Below are positions 34,626-46,600 of a stretch of DNA of 64,000 bases, in pieces. How positions within the stretch are numbered: position 1 is the stretch's first letter; each line of letters opens with the position of its first letter. A model generated the notes under the pieces. The model saw nothing but the letters and a program-made list of their open reading frames with translations, searched no databases and was not told the DNA's origin. Origin of the DNA: Rhododendron vialii (lineage: Eukaryota > Streptophyta > Magnoliopsida > Ericales > Ericaceae); contig NC_080560.1 in assembly GCF_030253575.1 (NCBI RefSeq), positions 40,595,001 to 40,659,000 on the forward strand, in the 5' to 3' direction. The position numbers were made by a program, and so were the translations under genes.

Positions 34626-36791
34626 TTCTTTGTTTGTTTTTTCACAGAGGTAGTCGCCCGGAAAAAAAATAATACAGTATACAGTAATAATAATGGATCT
34701 CTAAAAAGAAAAAAAAAATTACGGCGGAGTCATGAGAATAATTTACGGCACTCAATCGTGCGTGTTCAAATGTGTTTTGAACAGTCTAAATTTTGAAAAA
34801 CTATTCGAACTCTTCAAGCGAATAGTTCTTTTAAATCTAGACCATTGATTGCCGAAACAGACGACTAAGATTGCGTGGAACCGTGAATAAGTTTCTTTAA
34901 AAAAAAATGTCATTTTCTAACCAGGTTAGAATTGGTGAGAAGTAGCTACCATCCTGTTGGAAGTGCCTTAAAGCATGGATAATCCCTGGTTGAAAGAAAA
35001 TAAGAAAATATGAAACAAATGTAGTGATATGAAAATTGTAAAGTAGTAGTTTTTTTAATGGAAAAGTCTAACAGAAGTTATTGAATAAAAAAAGGGTCAT
35101 ATCTTTGGAAAAACAAGAACAAAAATATAATGACTTCCCTTGGCACAAAGGTTGTGTTAAAAGAATTACATTCAGATGGAAGTGTTGGTATAGTACTCGT
35201 CACTTCTGTCAGGAAGTATTGCTCTGTCACGTCACACTACCGTCGGTAATCCCACCGCACGGTTCACACCTATGTTGGTACCAAAGCTAAGGTCCCACCA
35301 TATAAGGGGTAGTGTTGTCTTGCTAACCTTTGTCCACTAGACGGAGGACAATAAGCATATAATATCAAACAAGTTCGAATATCAATAATACACTTTTTTT
35401 CCCCGCATAAATCTGATATCAAGATTCAGATAATCTGATATCAATATAATACACTCTCCTATTGTAGATAATTTATTATCTGCTAAGTCAGATTTATTCC
35501 TTATCTTGTATACTTCATTTCGTTTATTTTATCTTGTTCTATTTATTTGATTCTACTCTGCGGAGTGTTTTCAGTAGTGAAAAATTTGTAAATTTTTATT
35601 TGTAGTCGAAAAATTGTTAGGTGTTTCTGGTAGTGAATAAGTTGTTAGAGAAACATCAATTTGTTTCCGGTAATGAATAACTTGTTGATGGTTTGTGAGT
35701 AGAGTTACTGTAGCAAAAATAATGTTTTTTGACAACTTTTTTGTCAGTGAAAACGAGATGGTAAAATGCATAAATTTTTTGTTAATGAAAACGATATGAT
35801 AAAATACGTTAAGATTTTAGTATTTTTTTGTTAGTGAAAACGGGGCCGCAGTTTTTAAAAGTATATTATTGAAAACTTGAAAGCATAAGATGCTATCTAA
35901 TCCAAGATTTGATTACAAAGAAAATGAGTGAGAAAATAAATGCTTTGCTGGGAAGTGGATAGTGAAGCCATTATGACGACACTCAAGAAGACTCTGTTGT
36001 TTCTCACATTTGATTCGCAGTCTCTATCTATCGCAATAAAAAAACATACTACTGCTAAAACTCTGTGTGAAATGGTGTGATGGTTGACCGGAAATAAGCA
36101 ATATATACCAGCAAAGGCTAGTTTTGGACCGACAATGGGTTGTCTTTATCTTTATTTTTAAAAAAATTGTATTGGTTAGTTTTGCGTTAAACTTTTGTAA
36201 ATTATTGATTCATCTCGGCGAAAGGAATTAAAAAATTAAAAAATTATGATCGAAATTTGGTAAATTTGAAGTTTTAAATTCGCACTCAAGTTATATTAGG
36301 CTATTTTCGTCTCTCAAATTTACAACTATGTCATTACTGAAACTTAAGTTTGTCCATTGGTGTGTTTCATAGTGAAGGAAGTTTTTAATCCAATTTTTAC
36401 TCAAACTTGACTAAAAATTCGAGTAAGGGCGGGAGATGCTCTTACTAGACCTTCGTTTCGTTTGGCTTAAAAATGACAAGATAAGTATATGCTTAATTTT
36501 TTGTTCAGGCATCCATTAAAAATACCATGTATGGAGTAAAAATATTAATCTTTTATTTTCTCGTCAATATTTTATTTTACTTCCACTTGTCTTGTTTCAA
36601 TAGCAATGAGTGTCCACATCAACTTACATACATCTCGGCAAATTTCTTTCTAGGTTCATTATAGAAAAACCGTCAATGCCGAGACCAAAGGATTCATGAG
36701 GAAAATGCTCGTGATCTATCACGAAAAGCCTACTCCTTGAAAGTCGAACTAGTGACCTATGCTTGCAAGACATTTATCTAAAGTCCCAGCA
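34626..36791. other. Intergenic region between SPL7 upstream palindrome and the LINE
   Basis: AT-rich DNA with no supported gene. Around 36396-36440 it has a MITE-like end (CGAGTAAGGGCGGGAGATGC) shared with loci near 2600 and 62480. Confidence 0.5.
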
Positions 36792-38823
36792 ACATAAAGG
36801 GGCCCATTACCTGTGCGATATCTTGGAGTGTAACGACCCTGAATTTTGGTCTATAAAAATTTCGTTAAAAATTTGAATTTTATTTAATTTACTTATTTTC
36901 TTTTGAGTGACTATATGTTTTCTTGTAAAATTCGTTGTAGTTAGATTTTGGTCTCAACTAGAAACCCTACTTGGCCAATTTGGTTAATTTCCAACCGACT
37001 ACTTGGAGGAACCGAGCAACCTGTAGCAGGCCGAACATGAGTTCGCTACTTAGCAACCGAGCCCGTGCCTTGCCGAGCACGCATCTTCAGCACGGCTCCC
37101 GTCCCTGTTCTGCGACAGCCCTTTCCATGACCACGGACTCGTTGTCGGATCGTCTCGTTGACGGCCACCTTCCACGGCAAGTCACCTGTGACTGTCCTCT
37201 CCTGTCGATCTGACGCCCGATCGACGAAGGCGTCTTCGGCCACCCGCAGGGCGAGGCCACTGCCGACCACGGCTAGCCGCTGGTTTTGCATATTTTTCCA
37301 CGTGTAAAGACGGTTATAACAAGCAATGATCATGAGCGCACATGGGTATGCCAGCTCAGCCCTAAAAACGGTTACCAGATCTATTTGGTGACGTCATGAT
37401 GACACTGCCTGACCTGTGCAAGGCACGTGTTAGTGCTTGAAGATCAAGTGAAGAGATTCTATAAATACCTAGCAGTGAAAACCCTAGAGAGGTACATGCT
37501 ACTACATACTCTCTGATAATCTTCTGCCTACTCTCTCTACACATTACTCATCCTCACGCCGGAGGGCCTTGCCGGGACAACCCCCGGCCTGGCCTTTAGT
37601 CGTGCGCTCATCGTGCAGGCTGCGTGGAGAAGGCGAGGAGACCACTGAATCAACGAAGGAAGGACTCGAGTCGGAAGAGAGGGGCCACACACAACCAACT
37701 TACCTAGTTACTAGTTGGACCTTTTGAAACCCTTGGACCTTTTGAACCTTTGCCTTTACCCTTTGGTCCATAATGATTAGGGTAATTTTTGTCCATTGGA
37801 TAATAAACTTTTTATAAAAAGTACATGTAGTCTTTTCAAAATTTTATTTTAAAGGTACTTGCACTCTTTTAACCAATGGTTATTAACCGCAAGGGAAACT
37901 ATTATCCATTGGGTAATAACCGTTAGGAAAGTTAGTGATCATTGGATAATAGAGACTTTTGACCAAATAAAGTACCGATGTGACAAGGAAACTTTCCAAT
38001 AAAGTTGATTTGACTTGTACTTTATTATTATTTTATTGGGGAGAATCCTAGTCAAACTTTTTAACCCTAGAAAATTACTTCCTTATTTCCTTTTGTTAAA
38101 TTGGTTTTACTCTTTGTCCTTTGGACAATAAAAGATTAGGGGAACTATTATCCATTGGATAATAGAAACCCAATTCTTTATATTAAAGGGGTTTTGAGCA
38201 AAGTACTTGAATAGACTTTTATAATTATTTTGAAAAGTACTTTTGATTATTTTTTCTAATAAAAGTACCCTAGTAACTATTGTCCCTTGGACAATGATTG
38301 ATAGGGTAATCTTTACCCATTGGTCAAAAGCCTTTTCTTTATTTTATTTGGTAAGTACATATATATATATCACATGTGTATTTTCAAAAAGGACATGTAG
38401 TCTTTTCCAAAAACTTAAATTATGATTTAAAGTACTCGTACCTTATTATCCATTGGACGATAACCGTTAGGGTATTTATTATCCATTGGGTAATAGAGTT
38501 ATTCTTTCACCAAGTACATGGGTTTATTAAATTAGTCTTTTTTTCTTAAAACCCATGTGATGAAGTACCCATATTTTAATTTGAAAGTACTTATTAGCCT
38601 TAGTAGCCTTTAAGGCCTAAGATTTTCCAAAGTACTCCTTTATTATTTTGTATTGGGGTTTTTACCCAATTGGATTTATTTATTGGGGACTTGATCTTTC
38701 TAGATTACAAAGTACCCTAGTTTATTTATTTAATCAACATGTGCCTAAATTAGATTTCTTTAATAGGATTTGGATTTAGAAAATCTTGTACCTTTGTACT
38801 TTTCTTATTCTTTCTTGCATTTA

Positions 38824-38825
<2 letters not shown>

Positions 38826-38866
<41 letters not shown>

Positions 38867-38910
38867 GTGTGTGTAGTGTACTAGGGAGAGAGAGAGAGAG
38901 GGAGAGAGAC

Positions 38911-38959
<49 letters not shown>
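38826..38959. repeat. (TA)n plus (GA)n microsatellites inside the solo LTR
   Basis: About 38 bp of TA dinucleotides (38826..38863) are followed by GA-rich sequence and a nearly pure (GA)n tract ending near 38959. Confidence 0.93.
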
Positions 38960-38962
<3 letters not shown>

Positions 38963-40001
38963 GAAGGAGAGTAGAAGATAGGATTGTATTTCCTTGATCT
39001 TTCTCATCTTTTCAAAATCCTTGGTGAATCTTTCTCCTAACCAAACATAACTCCCATTTGTACTTCTAGGATTTGTTCAAACCAAATCTTGTACCCCTTG
39101 TCTCCTATCCTTCCAACAAATCTCCCATAAATCCCATCCTTGGTACAAACTAGCCTTGCAAGCTACCTATATAGGCCTAAGTCTTTTTATGCCTAATGAC
39201 AACCTATGATGGACCATTATGACATAATCCTAGCCTTTATTAGCCTTAGACCTTGACTACAAGCTAAACCTAGGTTATGACTACCTAAAAAGCCTAAGAT
39301 CTTAGTTGATTACATAGCCTTACACCTAAGATTTAGATTGGACAAACTATGACTTGGTTGAAAGGTTGATTTGATGACTTGATGGAGCAAAATCCATGGG
39401 AGATATAGAGAGAGAGAGGGCCAGCCATAGAGAGAGGGGGAGAGCCAAGGTTTTGCCTATAAATAGCACCCCATGTTTGCCATTCAACTCACACCTTCAC
39501 CTAGCAACTTCTCTCTCCAGAAAAATTGTATTCTTTCTTTGATTCTTGTTAGTTCTTCCTTTGTTCTTGAGTAGTTCTTGAGTTCTTCAAGAAACTCAAC
39601 CTAGGCCGCCACTAAACCGCCACTCGACCACCCTTCGATCCAAAAGTAGTGGTAGTATTAGTCAAGTAGAAGTTTCGAGAGAAACCTTTCTCTTTCGAAG
39701 CTACCGGAGACCACCGTAGGAAGTTACTCCGTCCGACCACCGACGTACTTTCCGTAGCCGACTACCGCCAAGAAGTAAGGTAGAGTCCCTCGTCCACTAA
39801 CTCAACGTATAACGTAGAACTGTATGTTGGAAAGTATAATGTAGAACCCCTTGACCCTAACTCCACGTATAGAACCGTATGATATAAAGTAGGTTATCTT
39901 TATTTACGTACTTATCGTTTGATTAGAAGTATTCGTATTTTGATCTTTAAGATAGTTATGAGTATGCGTATATGAGTTGCTTGTATTACTTGTGGTATGT
40001 G

Positions 40002-40110
40002 ATAAAGCATAAGTGATTTCACTCCAAAGACGTCCGTACATGTGGCGTTGTGCTTTGAATAAAGCATAAGTGATACACTCCAAAGGCGTCCGTATATGTG
40101 GCGTTATGCT
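40002..40110. repeat. Two-unit tandem repeat inside the solo LTR
   Basis: Two copies of roughly 55-58 bp, each with AAAGCATAAGTGAT then GCGTCCGTA.ATGTGGCGTT. Confidence 0.75.
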
Positions 40111-40379
40111 ATAAGTAGTGATTGAGCGTGTTAAAGTAATATAGAATTGGATGATCTTGTTAGAAAGATTCATGTCCTACCGCGGAGTCTTTGAATGTAA
40201 CGAGACACGAGAACCGAGAAAGTAGAAATATGACACCTAGGGTGTAGTTAATTAAAAGAAATGTTTTCTGAGGAAGGAAATATTTTTGAAACAACATAAT
40301 GACCAGTTTTGGGTGACATTATGTGAGTTGTGTGCGTGTGTAAAAGAGACATTTGAAAAGGTTTTTGAAATGTTTTGAA

Positions 40380-40510
40380 AACCGCAACGTGGCCGGACTT
40401 GGTAGCCCGTTGTGTGTATGAAAACTCGTAATGTGGCGGGACTTGGTAGCCCATTGCGTGGATTGTGAAAACCACAATGTGGCCGGACGTGGTAGCCCAT
40501 TGTGTGGTGT
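40380..40510. repeat. Three-unit, about 46-bp repeat inside the solo LTR
   Basis: Three copies of a GTGGCCGGACTTGGTAGCCC-type unit start near 40385, 40431 and 40476, directly before the 126-bp array. Confidence 0.8.
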
Positions 40511-40526
40511 GTGTTTTGTGTGTGTT

Positions 40527-41340
40527 CCAATGGGATCCGGGAAAAACGGAACCATTGTGAGGTTGTGTGCCAATGGGAACCCGGCGCGGCGGAACCATTG
40601 TGAGGATACTCGGGAACCCGGCGCGGCGGAACCGAGGTAGGGTGTGTGTAGCTTGGTTATCCGCGGTACGGAGCCAATGCAATTATTTTTGTGTGCCAAT
40701 GGGAACCCGGCGCAGCGGAACCATTGTGAGGATACTCGGGAACCCGGCGCGGCGGAACCGAGGTAGGGTGTGTGTAGCTTGGTTATCCGCGGTACGGAGC
40801 CAATGCAAATATTTTTGTGTGCCAATGGGAACCCGGCGCGGCGGAACCGAGGTAGGGTGTGTGTAGCTTGGTTATCCGCGGTACGGAGCCAATGCAATTA
40901 TTTTTGTGTGCCAATGGGAACCCGGCGCGGCGGAACCATTGTGAGGATACTCGGGAACCCGGCGCGGCGGAACCGAGGTAGGGTGTGTGTAGCTTGGTTA
41001 TCCGCGGTACGGAGCCAATGCAAATATTTTTGTGTGCCAATGGGAACCCGGCGCGGCGGAACCATTGTGAGGATACTTGGGAACCCGGCGCGGCGGAACC
41101 AAGGTTGGGTGTGTATGCTTGGTTATCCGCGGTACGGAGCCAATGCAAATATTTTTGTGTGCCAATGGGAACCCGGCGCGGCGGAACCATTGTGAGGATA
41201 CTTGGGAACCCGGCGCGGCGGAACCAAGGTTGGGTGTGTAGCTTGGTTATCCGCGGTACGGAGCCAATGCAAATGATTTTTAAAGTGTGTAGCTTGGTTA
41301 TCCGCGGTACGGAGCCAATGCAAATGTTTTTGTGTTAAAC
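40527..41340. repeat. 126-bp minisatellite inside the solo LTR
   Basis: About six and a half units carry GGAACCCGGCGCGGCGGAAC (often twice per unit) and GGTTATCCGCGGTACGGAGC. The CAATGGGAAC anchor recurs at 40571, 40697, 40823, 40912, 41038 and 41163. So the period is 126 or 125 bp with one 89-bp unit that lost 37 bp. The sequence is strongly GC-rich compared with its surroundings. Because 126 is divisible by three, all frames stay open over long stretches; the resulting open frames on both strands are not genes. Confidence 0.95.
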
Positions 41341-43433
41341 AAATGGTTTTTTGAAAGGTTGTTTTGTAAGTGAAAATGTTGACACGGTCTACGATGAGTC
41401 GCGTAGAAGAAACTCTGAAATCTTGGACACCAACGATAGTTGATTAACGAATGTGGATGTGTCATTGATTGTTAACTACGTATATATACTTATCATGTGG
41501 AAATTGATGTGTTATTTCCTATTGTTTATAAGTTATGGGTTAGCGGGTATGAGATTACTCTGCTGAGCTTTGTAGCTCACGGTGTTGCCTTTTGGTGACC
41601 CTGACATATTATATCGGTGGCGACGCTGGTATAATGTGTCAGACTTTGTAGATGATCAGGGTAAGCAGATCACCGTGGAGGCTTTGGAGCTGAGGAGCTG
41701 GCAAGAATAGAGGAGCTGAGGAGCTGTAGTTAGGAACCTTAGAACCCCTTCATTTGTGTAAAATATTGAACTCTTGTGAGAGTATTTGTTGTAATAAGAG
41801 CCAGACTCCATTTGATGTTATCAATAAAATGTTCTTTTAACGTACCCAAAATTCAGGGCGTTATAGATTTTTATCAATAAATTGTCTTCTTAACGTACCC
41901 AAAATTCGGGGCGTTACATGGAGTACCTCTCATCTCTACACAGGTTGAAGTATGAGGATTGTATACAGCTTAAGGAAAGAACCCAACAAAGATAGCAAGT
42001 TGGCCAAATAGAAACCTCTCTTTTGGGGGTAGAGCTCTTCTGATCCAGTCTGTTCTCTTCAGCATGCAAACTTTCTGGTGCTCTTTGTTTATTCTCCCTC
42101 AGAAAGTCATTAAAGAAGTGGAAGCTTTACTCAGAGCATTTCTTTGGTCAGGGCTTAATCTAAAGAAGGCTAGGGCTAAAGTGAAGTGGATGGATGTTTG
42201 TACTCCGAAAGCAGAGGGTGGATTGGGTTTCAAATCTCTGAAAATGTGGAACAAAGCCTCCATGTTAAGACACCTATGGTCTTTAAGCAAAAAGGAAGAT
42301 ACTTTATGGGTCCAATGGGTGCATAGCTATATCATCAAACATCACAACATCTAGTACATGCCTATCCCCATCGAATGTTCTTGGACAATTAGGAAACTTA
42401 TGAAGTTAAGAGATTTGGGCCAGCTCTATGTTAAACACACTATAGGCAATGGCAAGTCTACCTTCCTTTGGCTGGACAATTGGCACCCAAAAGGCCCTCT
42501 GTATAAACTCTTTGATGATAGAACTGTGTCCAGGCTTGGCTCATCCCTTTATGACAAAGTCAGTTCTGTAATTGAGCATGGTGCTTGGCATTGGCTTAGA
42601 CCACGCAATAGGGTCATTCAGCTGATCCAATCCTCCACCCCTACCTCTCTTCTTCCTCTCGGGGACAGTAAGGATGTGGTCACTTGGACTTGTTCCCCTT
42701 CAGGTAGCTATTCAACTAAACATACTTGGGAAGCTATCAGAAACAAGAATCCTAAGGTAATCTGGTCTTCTCTTGTTTGGTTTTCTCAAAATGTTCCGAA
42801 ATGGGCTTTTATCTTGTGGATTGCTTGCCTTCACAAGCTGCTCACCAGAGATAGACTAAAGCGATGGGGTATGCCTATTGACCCTCATTGTATCTTATGC
42901 TTGCGACATGATGAAACTGCCAATCACCTTTTCTTTGAATGCTCCTACTCTAGTCATATTTGGCAGTCTATATTGACCAAGTTTCAAACTATTAGAAGTT
43001 CTGGGAACTTTGATATGAAACTGAATTGGATTTTGGCTCACTGCAAAAGTAACTCATTTCGAGCTATTCTTATCAAGCTGTCCTTCGCTGTAGTAGTATA
43101 CCACATTTGGCTTGAGAGAAATTCTAGAGTATTTGGTGGAAGACTGTGGAGCTCTGAAATAGTTTTTGCTTGCTTAGAGGAAAATCTGAGGCTTCGAGTT
43201 TCTACCTGGAAACATTTTCCAAACTCAGTGGAAAATGCAAGGCTATGTCAACTTTGGAATCTTCCCATTAGAATTCTGCGAACTCCCCCTCATTAGAGTT
43301 TTGATTCTTTCCTGCAGATTGTTGTAGGTTTCCCATGTATTGGTTACCTTTGTTTCTGGGTTTTCCCATTGGTTTTCTTGGTTATTGGTTATAATCAATT
43401 ACCACAAAAAAAAAAAAAACATAAAGGGGCCCA

Positions 43434-43675
43434 AATGTAGTAGTTTAAACTACTCGGGGCTACGAAATTCAAATCGGAAAAGACAGGGGGGTTTCACAGT
43501 AATTTATCCCAAACCCTCGAAACTTTATAGAGGGGTTTTCATACATAGGGGGCGTTTCAGCCCCGTATCTGAGAGACCCTCGAGAGATTGACCATTACTG
43601 TAAATTTTAGGGTTAGGGTTTTGCACGAACCAGCTAGGGTTTAGGGAGAGAGAGAGAAGAGAGAGAAGCATATCG
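43434..43675 (+). promoter_or_regulatory. Upstream region and 5' leader of SCL28-like gene
   Basis: The LINE target duplication ends 242 bp before the SCL28 start codon, so the LINE now sits in or against this promoter. The leader holds a TTAGGGTTAGGGTTTTGC stretch near 43606-43623, a telobox-like motif often found upstream of plant ribosomal and translation/splicing genes, and a GA-rich run just before the ATG. Confidence 0.55.
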
Positions 43676-46600
43676 ATGGGAAGGTACCGAAGCAGAAGCA
43701 GAAGCCCCAGCCCGAGGCGAAGCAGCAAGCGATACGACGACCCTCGAGACTCCTCCAGGTCTCGCCGCGACCGGCGCTCCCCTGCTCCTTCTGGTCTCCT
43801 CGTTCGCAATATTTCGCTCGACGCAAGGTCCTTTTCGTAATCCCTCGATACGTATATGTATAGATTGATAGATTGGTAGATAGATATATCGAGTCGTAAT
43901 CTGTTGCGTTTTGCGAACTTGGACAGTGACTTGATTTCTTGTTACATATATTAGTAGTGGAACCAAGCTATCGATTGAGTATCCGTTTTCAGGCAATCTT
44001 AACTTGCCCCGGATTTTCCCCTCAGATAGTAGAAGTCCACGGAAGCCTTGTTTTGAATAGTTGGGTGTTTACAAATGAACGAACTGAGCTTTTCATGGGC
44101 AGCTCGAGGGTTGGCAGTTATGGATTATAGACAACAATAATCAATCAAAGTTCACGAAATGGACTATAGACAACAATAATACATTTGCATGTTCATTTCC
44201 TTGAAAAGAAATATTTGATTTGCATGCTCATAATTAGCGGAAGATAACCAGCCTAAATCAATTTTTTGCTTTCCTTCAACACCTGATCGAAACATTAACA
44301 ACTCCACGATGAAACCACAATAAGGAAACCAAAACAAACATGATCTAAGAAAATATCAGATAATCCCGGAGGGCAGCCTTCTGCCTCTCGAGTCCGGTTC
44401 TGGGGCTACAAGCTCCCACTCCACCACCGCCGCCGGATCAGAAGGTGGCCGTGAGATTGAGGGTTCTGATGATTCCGTCGCAAACTCCGGTGAGAACATG
44501 TGTGATTGGTAGTATCTAGTAGTGTTTAATGTTCCTCGTACAAATTTTTTGTTCAAGAAAAATACTAGAATCACTGTTGGTAGTGAATCTCGTAATTTCA
44601 GTAGAACTGTAGAAGTAGACAAGAAATCCATCGAGAATACAAACCTTTCGGATTAGCTTTTGACAAGACAAGACACGGAAGTCTCACTTTACAGATTTGA
44701 AATTTACGGGTGTGAGATTCAAATGAGATGAGAGAGAGAGGTGGAGAAAACCTTTAGGGATTAGCTTTTGACAAGACAAGACAAAAAAATATAGGTGAGA
44801 AGAGTAACATAGTTGCAGCATTTACCCCTTGCTGTCATGGAAATTTGAAGCTTAAACTTGCTAGAGAATGTGGAGGAGGTGGTGTGGCTGCTTCATGAGG
44901 CAAGTAGGATCGTTTATCAATTGCGGTCATTGGAGTTTTGGCCATTGTGAGAAGAATGCCCCCTCCCTAACCCCTTTACCAAATAAAAAACATCATCATT
45001 CATTTCGTTTTATGTAGTTGGGTTTCAATTTAACGTGAAACACTGTCTTTTAAAAAGAGGAAATCTAATGATTCTGAGTGATTCTTGCAGGCCAGAAGAT
45101 CTTAGAATCCCATTTGAGCGATTTGGTGCGATAAAAGATATTTATCTACCCAAGAATTACTACACTGGGTATGCCAACTTCATCTATTTTGTACTGTTTG
45201 TTTTATTGTAACTTTGTGTTATCGGTTAGTTATTTTCTGGTTTCTGCAAAGATCTAGTTTTACATTAAAGTTCATTGCATAACCAAAGATTCAGAAATTA
45301 AAGATTTAAATCTTACGTTTAATTTTGAAAGTACCTGCCAAATAGGTGGGATTTTTTAGTTTTACCAGATTCTTATATCTCACAGTGACATTTTTGACAG
45401 TTTCATGGCTTATTGTTGTTCTGATAAATTTTTTAGGGAACCACGAGGCTTTGGATTTGTGAAGTTTCGTTATCCTGAAGATGCAGCAGATGCAAAGGAA
45501 CAGTTGAACCGTACAGTTATTGGAGGACGCGAGATAAGAATTGTTTTTGCTGAAGAGAACAGGAAGACACCTCATGAAATGCGTCGGACTACACGCCCAA
45601 GGTCTGATAATGATGTAGTTTGTTTATTCTTCTGCTGTATCATCAGTTCTTTTCCTTTGGAAAACTTTATTTATCCTTAAAGCAGTTTTTGACTGTATTT
45701 GGCTTATTTTTCTGTATAGTGGAAGGGGAAGTTACAGGAGGCGAAGTCCAGTGGGGTCACCTAGACGCCGCCATCGCTGTCAGTTCATGTTTTAAACCTT
45801 TTCCATTTGTTGATATTTTTCAGATAGGTGTTGTTTATGGGCTACACATTTCTCATAGTAAAGATTTACACTTTTATATCCCTCCATTCATCTCATGACT
45901 GGAGGTTCAGTTCCATGAGACCTTTTCCCTCTGATAAATTATTGGCGTGTTTTCTATGACAGCTTACTCAGGCTCCCTTTCCCCAGCAAGAAGTGATTCA
46001 AGGTCTGGCTTCATTTCTGTAAAAGTAAACCTAATTGCATTGGTTTTTTTTTTGGGTATTCGGGATTCCGGGGCTTTCATTTCCACCTGACAAACTTCTT
46101 TGTGTTTTTCTGGAAGGTTTCATTTTAGTTCAATAATTGTTTGCTTTTCCCCTCTCTTTTTTTTTTTGGCTGTTCGTACACATACTAACTTTACCGAGAA
46201 TATCAAAATACTACCTTTGTTTGTTGACGGGTTGAACATATATTTCACAATTTTGCGAACTATAATTACTGTTACCCAGAAGGGTGGTACAGTTTATATA
46301 GTTTGTGCATGTGACTTTGTTTGGTTTGGTTTGGTTTTGTGCCTCTGTATAGTTTATCTGCTTTCTGTCTTGATTTCTCTTATTTGTTTATATTATCGTA
46401 GTTTTTAATGGAAATAGTATTTGTTTCCTTAATGAGAAGATTCTAGTGTTACTTGGGAAGTATTACTATTTTTACCTTCTTTCCATTTGCCGCTGTCTGT
46501 TCTGAGTCTTGTGAGTTTGTTCCTATATTTTGATCAGAGGTTATCTGCCAGACGTGAGAAATATGAGTGCTTCTTATTCTAATATTGGTGTCCTTTTTTA

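Larger units (their letters stand above)
36830..41918 (+). mobile_element. 5.1-kb probable solo LTR inserted in the LINE
   Basis: It begins TGTAACGACCC, ends GGGGCGTTACA, and is flanked by the perfect 5-bp duplication TGGAG (36825..36829 and 41919..41923), the hallmark of LTR retrotransposon insertion. The first and last few hundred bases do not resemble each other and no gag or pol frame exists. It is best read as one very long LTR left by recombination, of the kind seen in Ty3-gypsy Tekay/Del-like elements. TATA-like boxes occur at 37460..37467 (TATAAATA) and 39458..39466. The last roughly 50 bp, with an AATAAA signal, is duplicated at the right end. Orientation is inferred from the TATA and AATAAA placement. 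A non-autonomous element is the alternative. Confidence 0.8.
36808..43417 (+). mobile_element. 5'-truncated L1-type LINE, interrupted by an LTR element
   Basis: The LINE has a poly-A tail (about 43404-43417) and a 16-bp target duplication AACATAAAGGGGCCCA (36792..36807 and 43418..43433). Its left piece, 36808..36829, encodes LPVRYLG; the right piece from 41924 continues VPLIS, the plant LINE motif LPVRYLGVPL. After that, frameshifts near 41945 and 41995 and a stop at 42352 break the frame. The tail of reverse transcriptase and the zinc-binding zf-RVT motif (CILC...ETANHLFFEC near 42890-42950) remain open in 42358..43296. About 1.5 kb of LINE survives; everything upstream was lost at insertion. 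It is a dead copy. Confidence 0.92.

Noticed and set aside
38750-39007. Frames rich in SLSLSL and YIYIYI
   Set aside because: Microsatellite translation of (GA)n and (TA)n tracts inside the LTR element.
40248-41338. Several long open frames on both strands (up to 192 codons)
   Set aside because: They are translations of the 126-bp minisatellite, whose length is a multiple of three. The peptides repeat in both directions and no domain is present.
36830-41918. Complete LTR retrotransposon with paired LTRs
   Set aside because: The first and last few hundred bases are not copies of each other and no gag, protease or polymerase frame lies inside.
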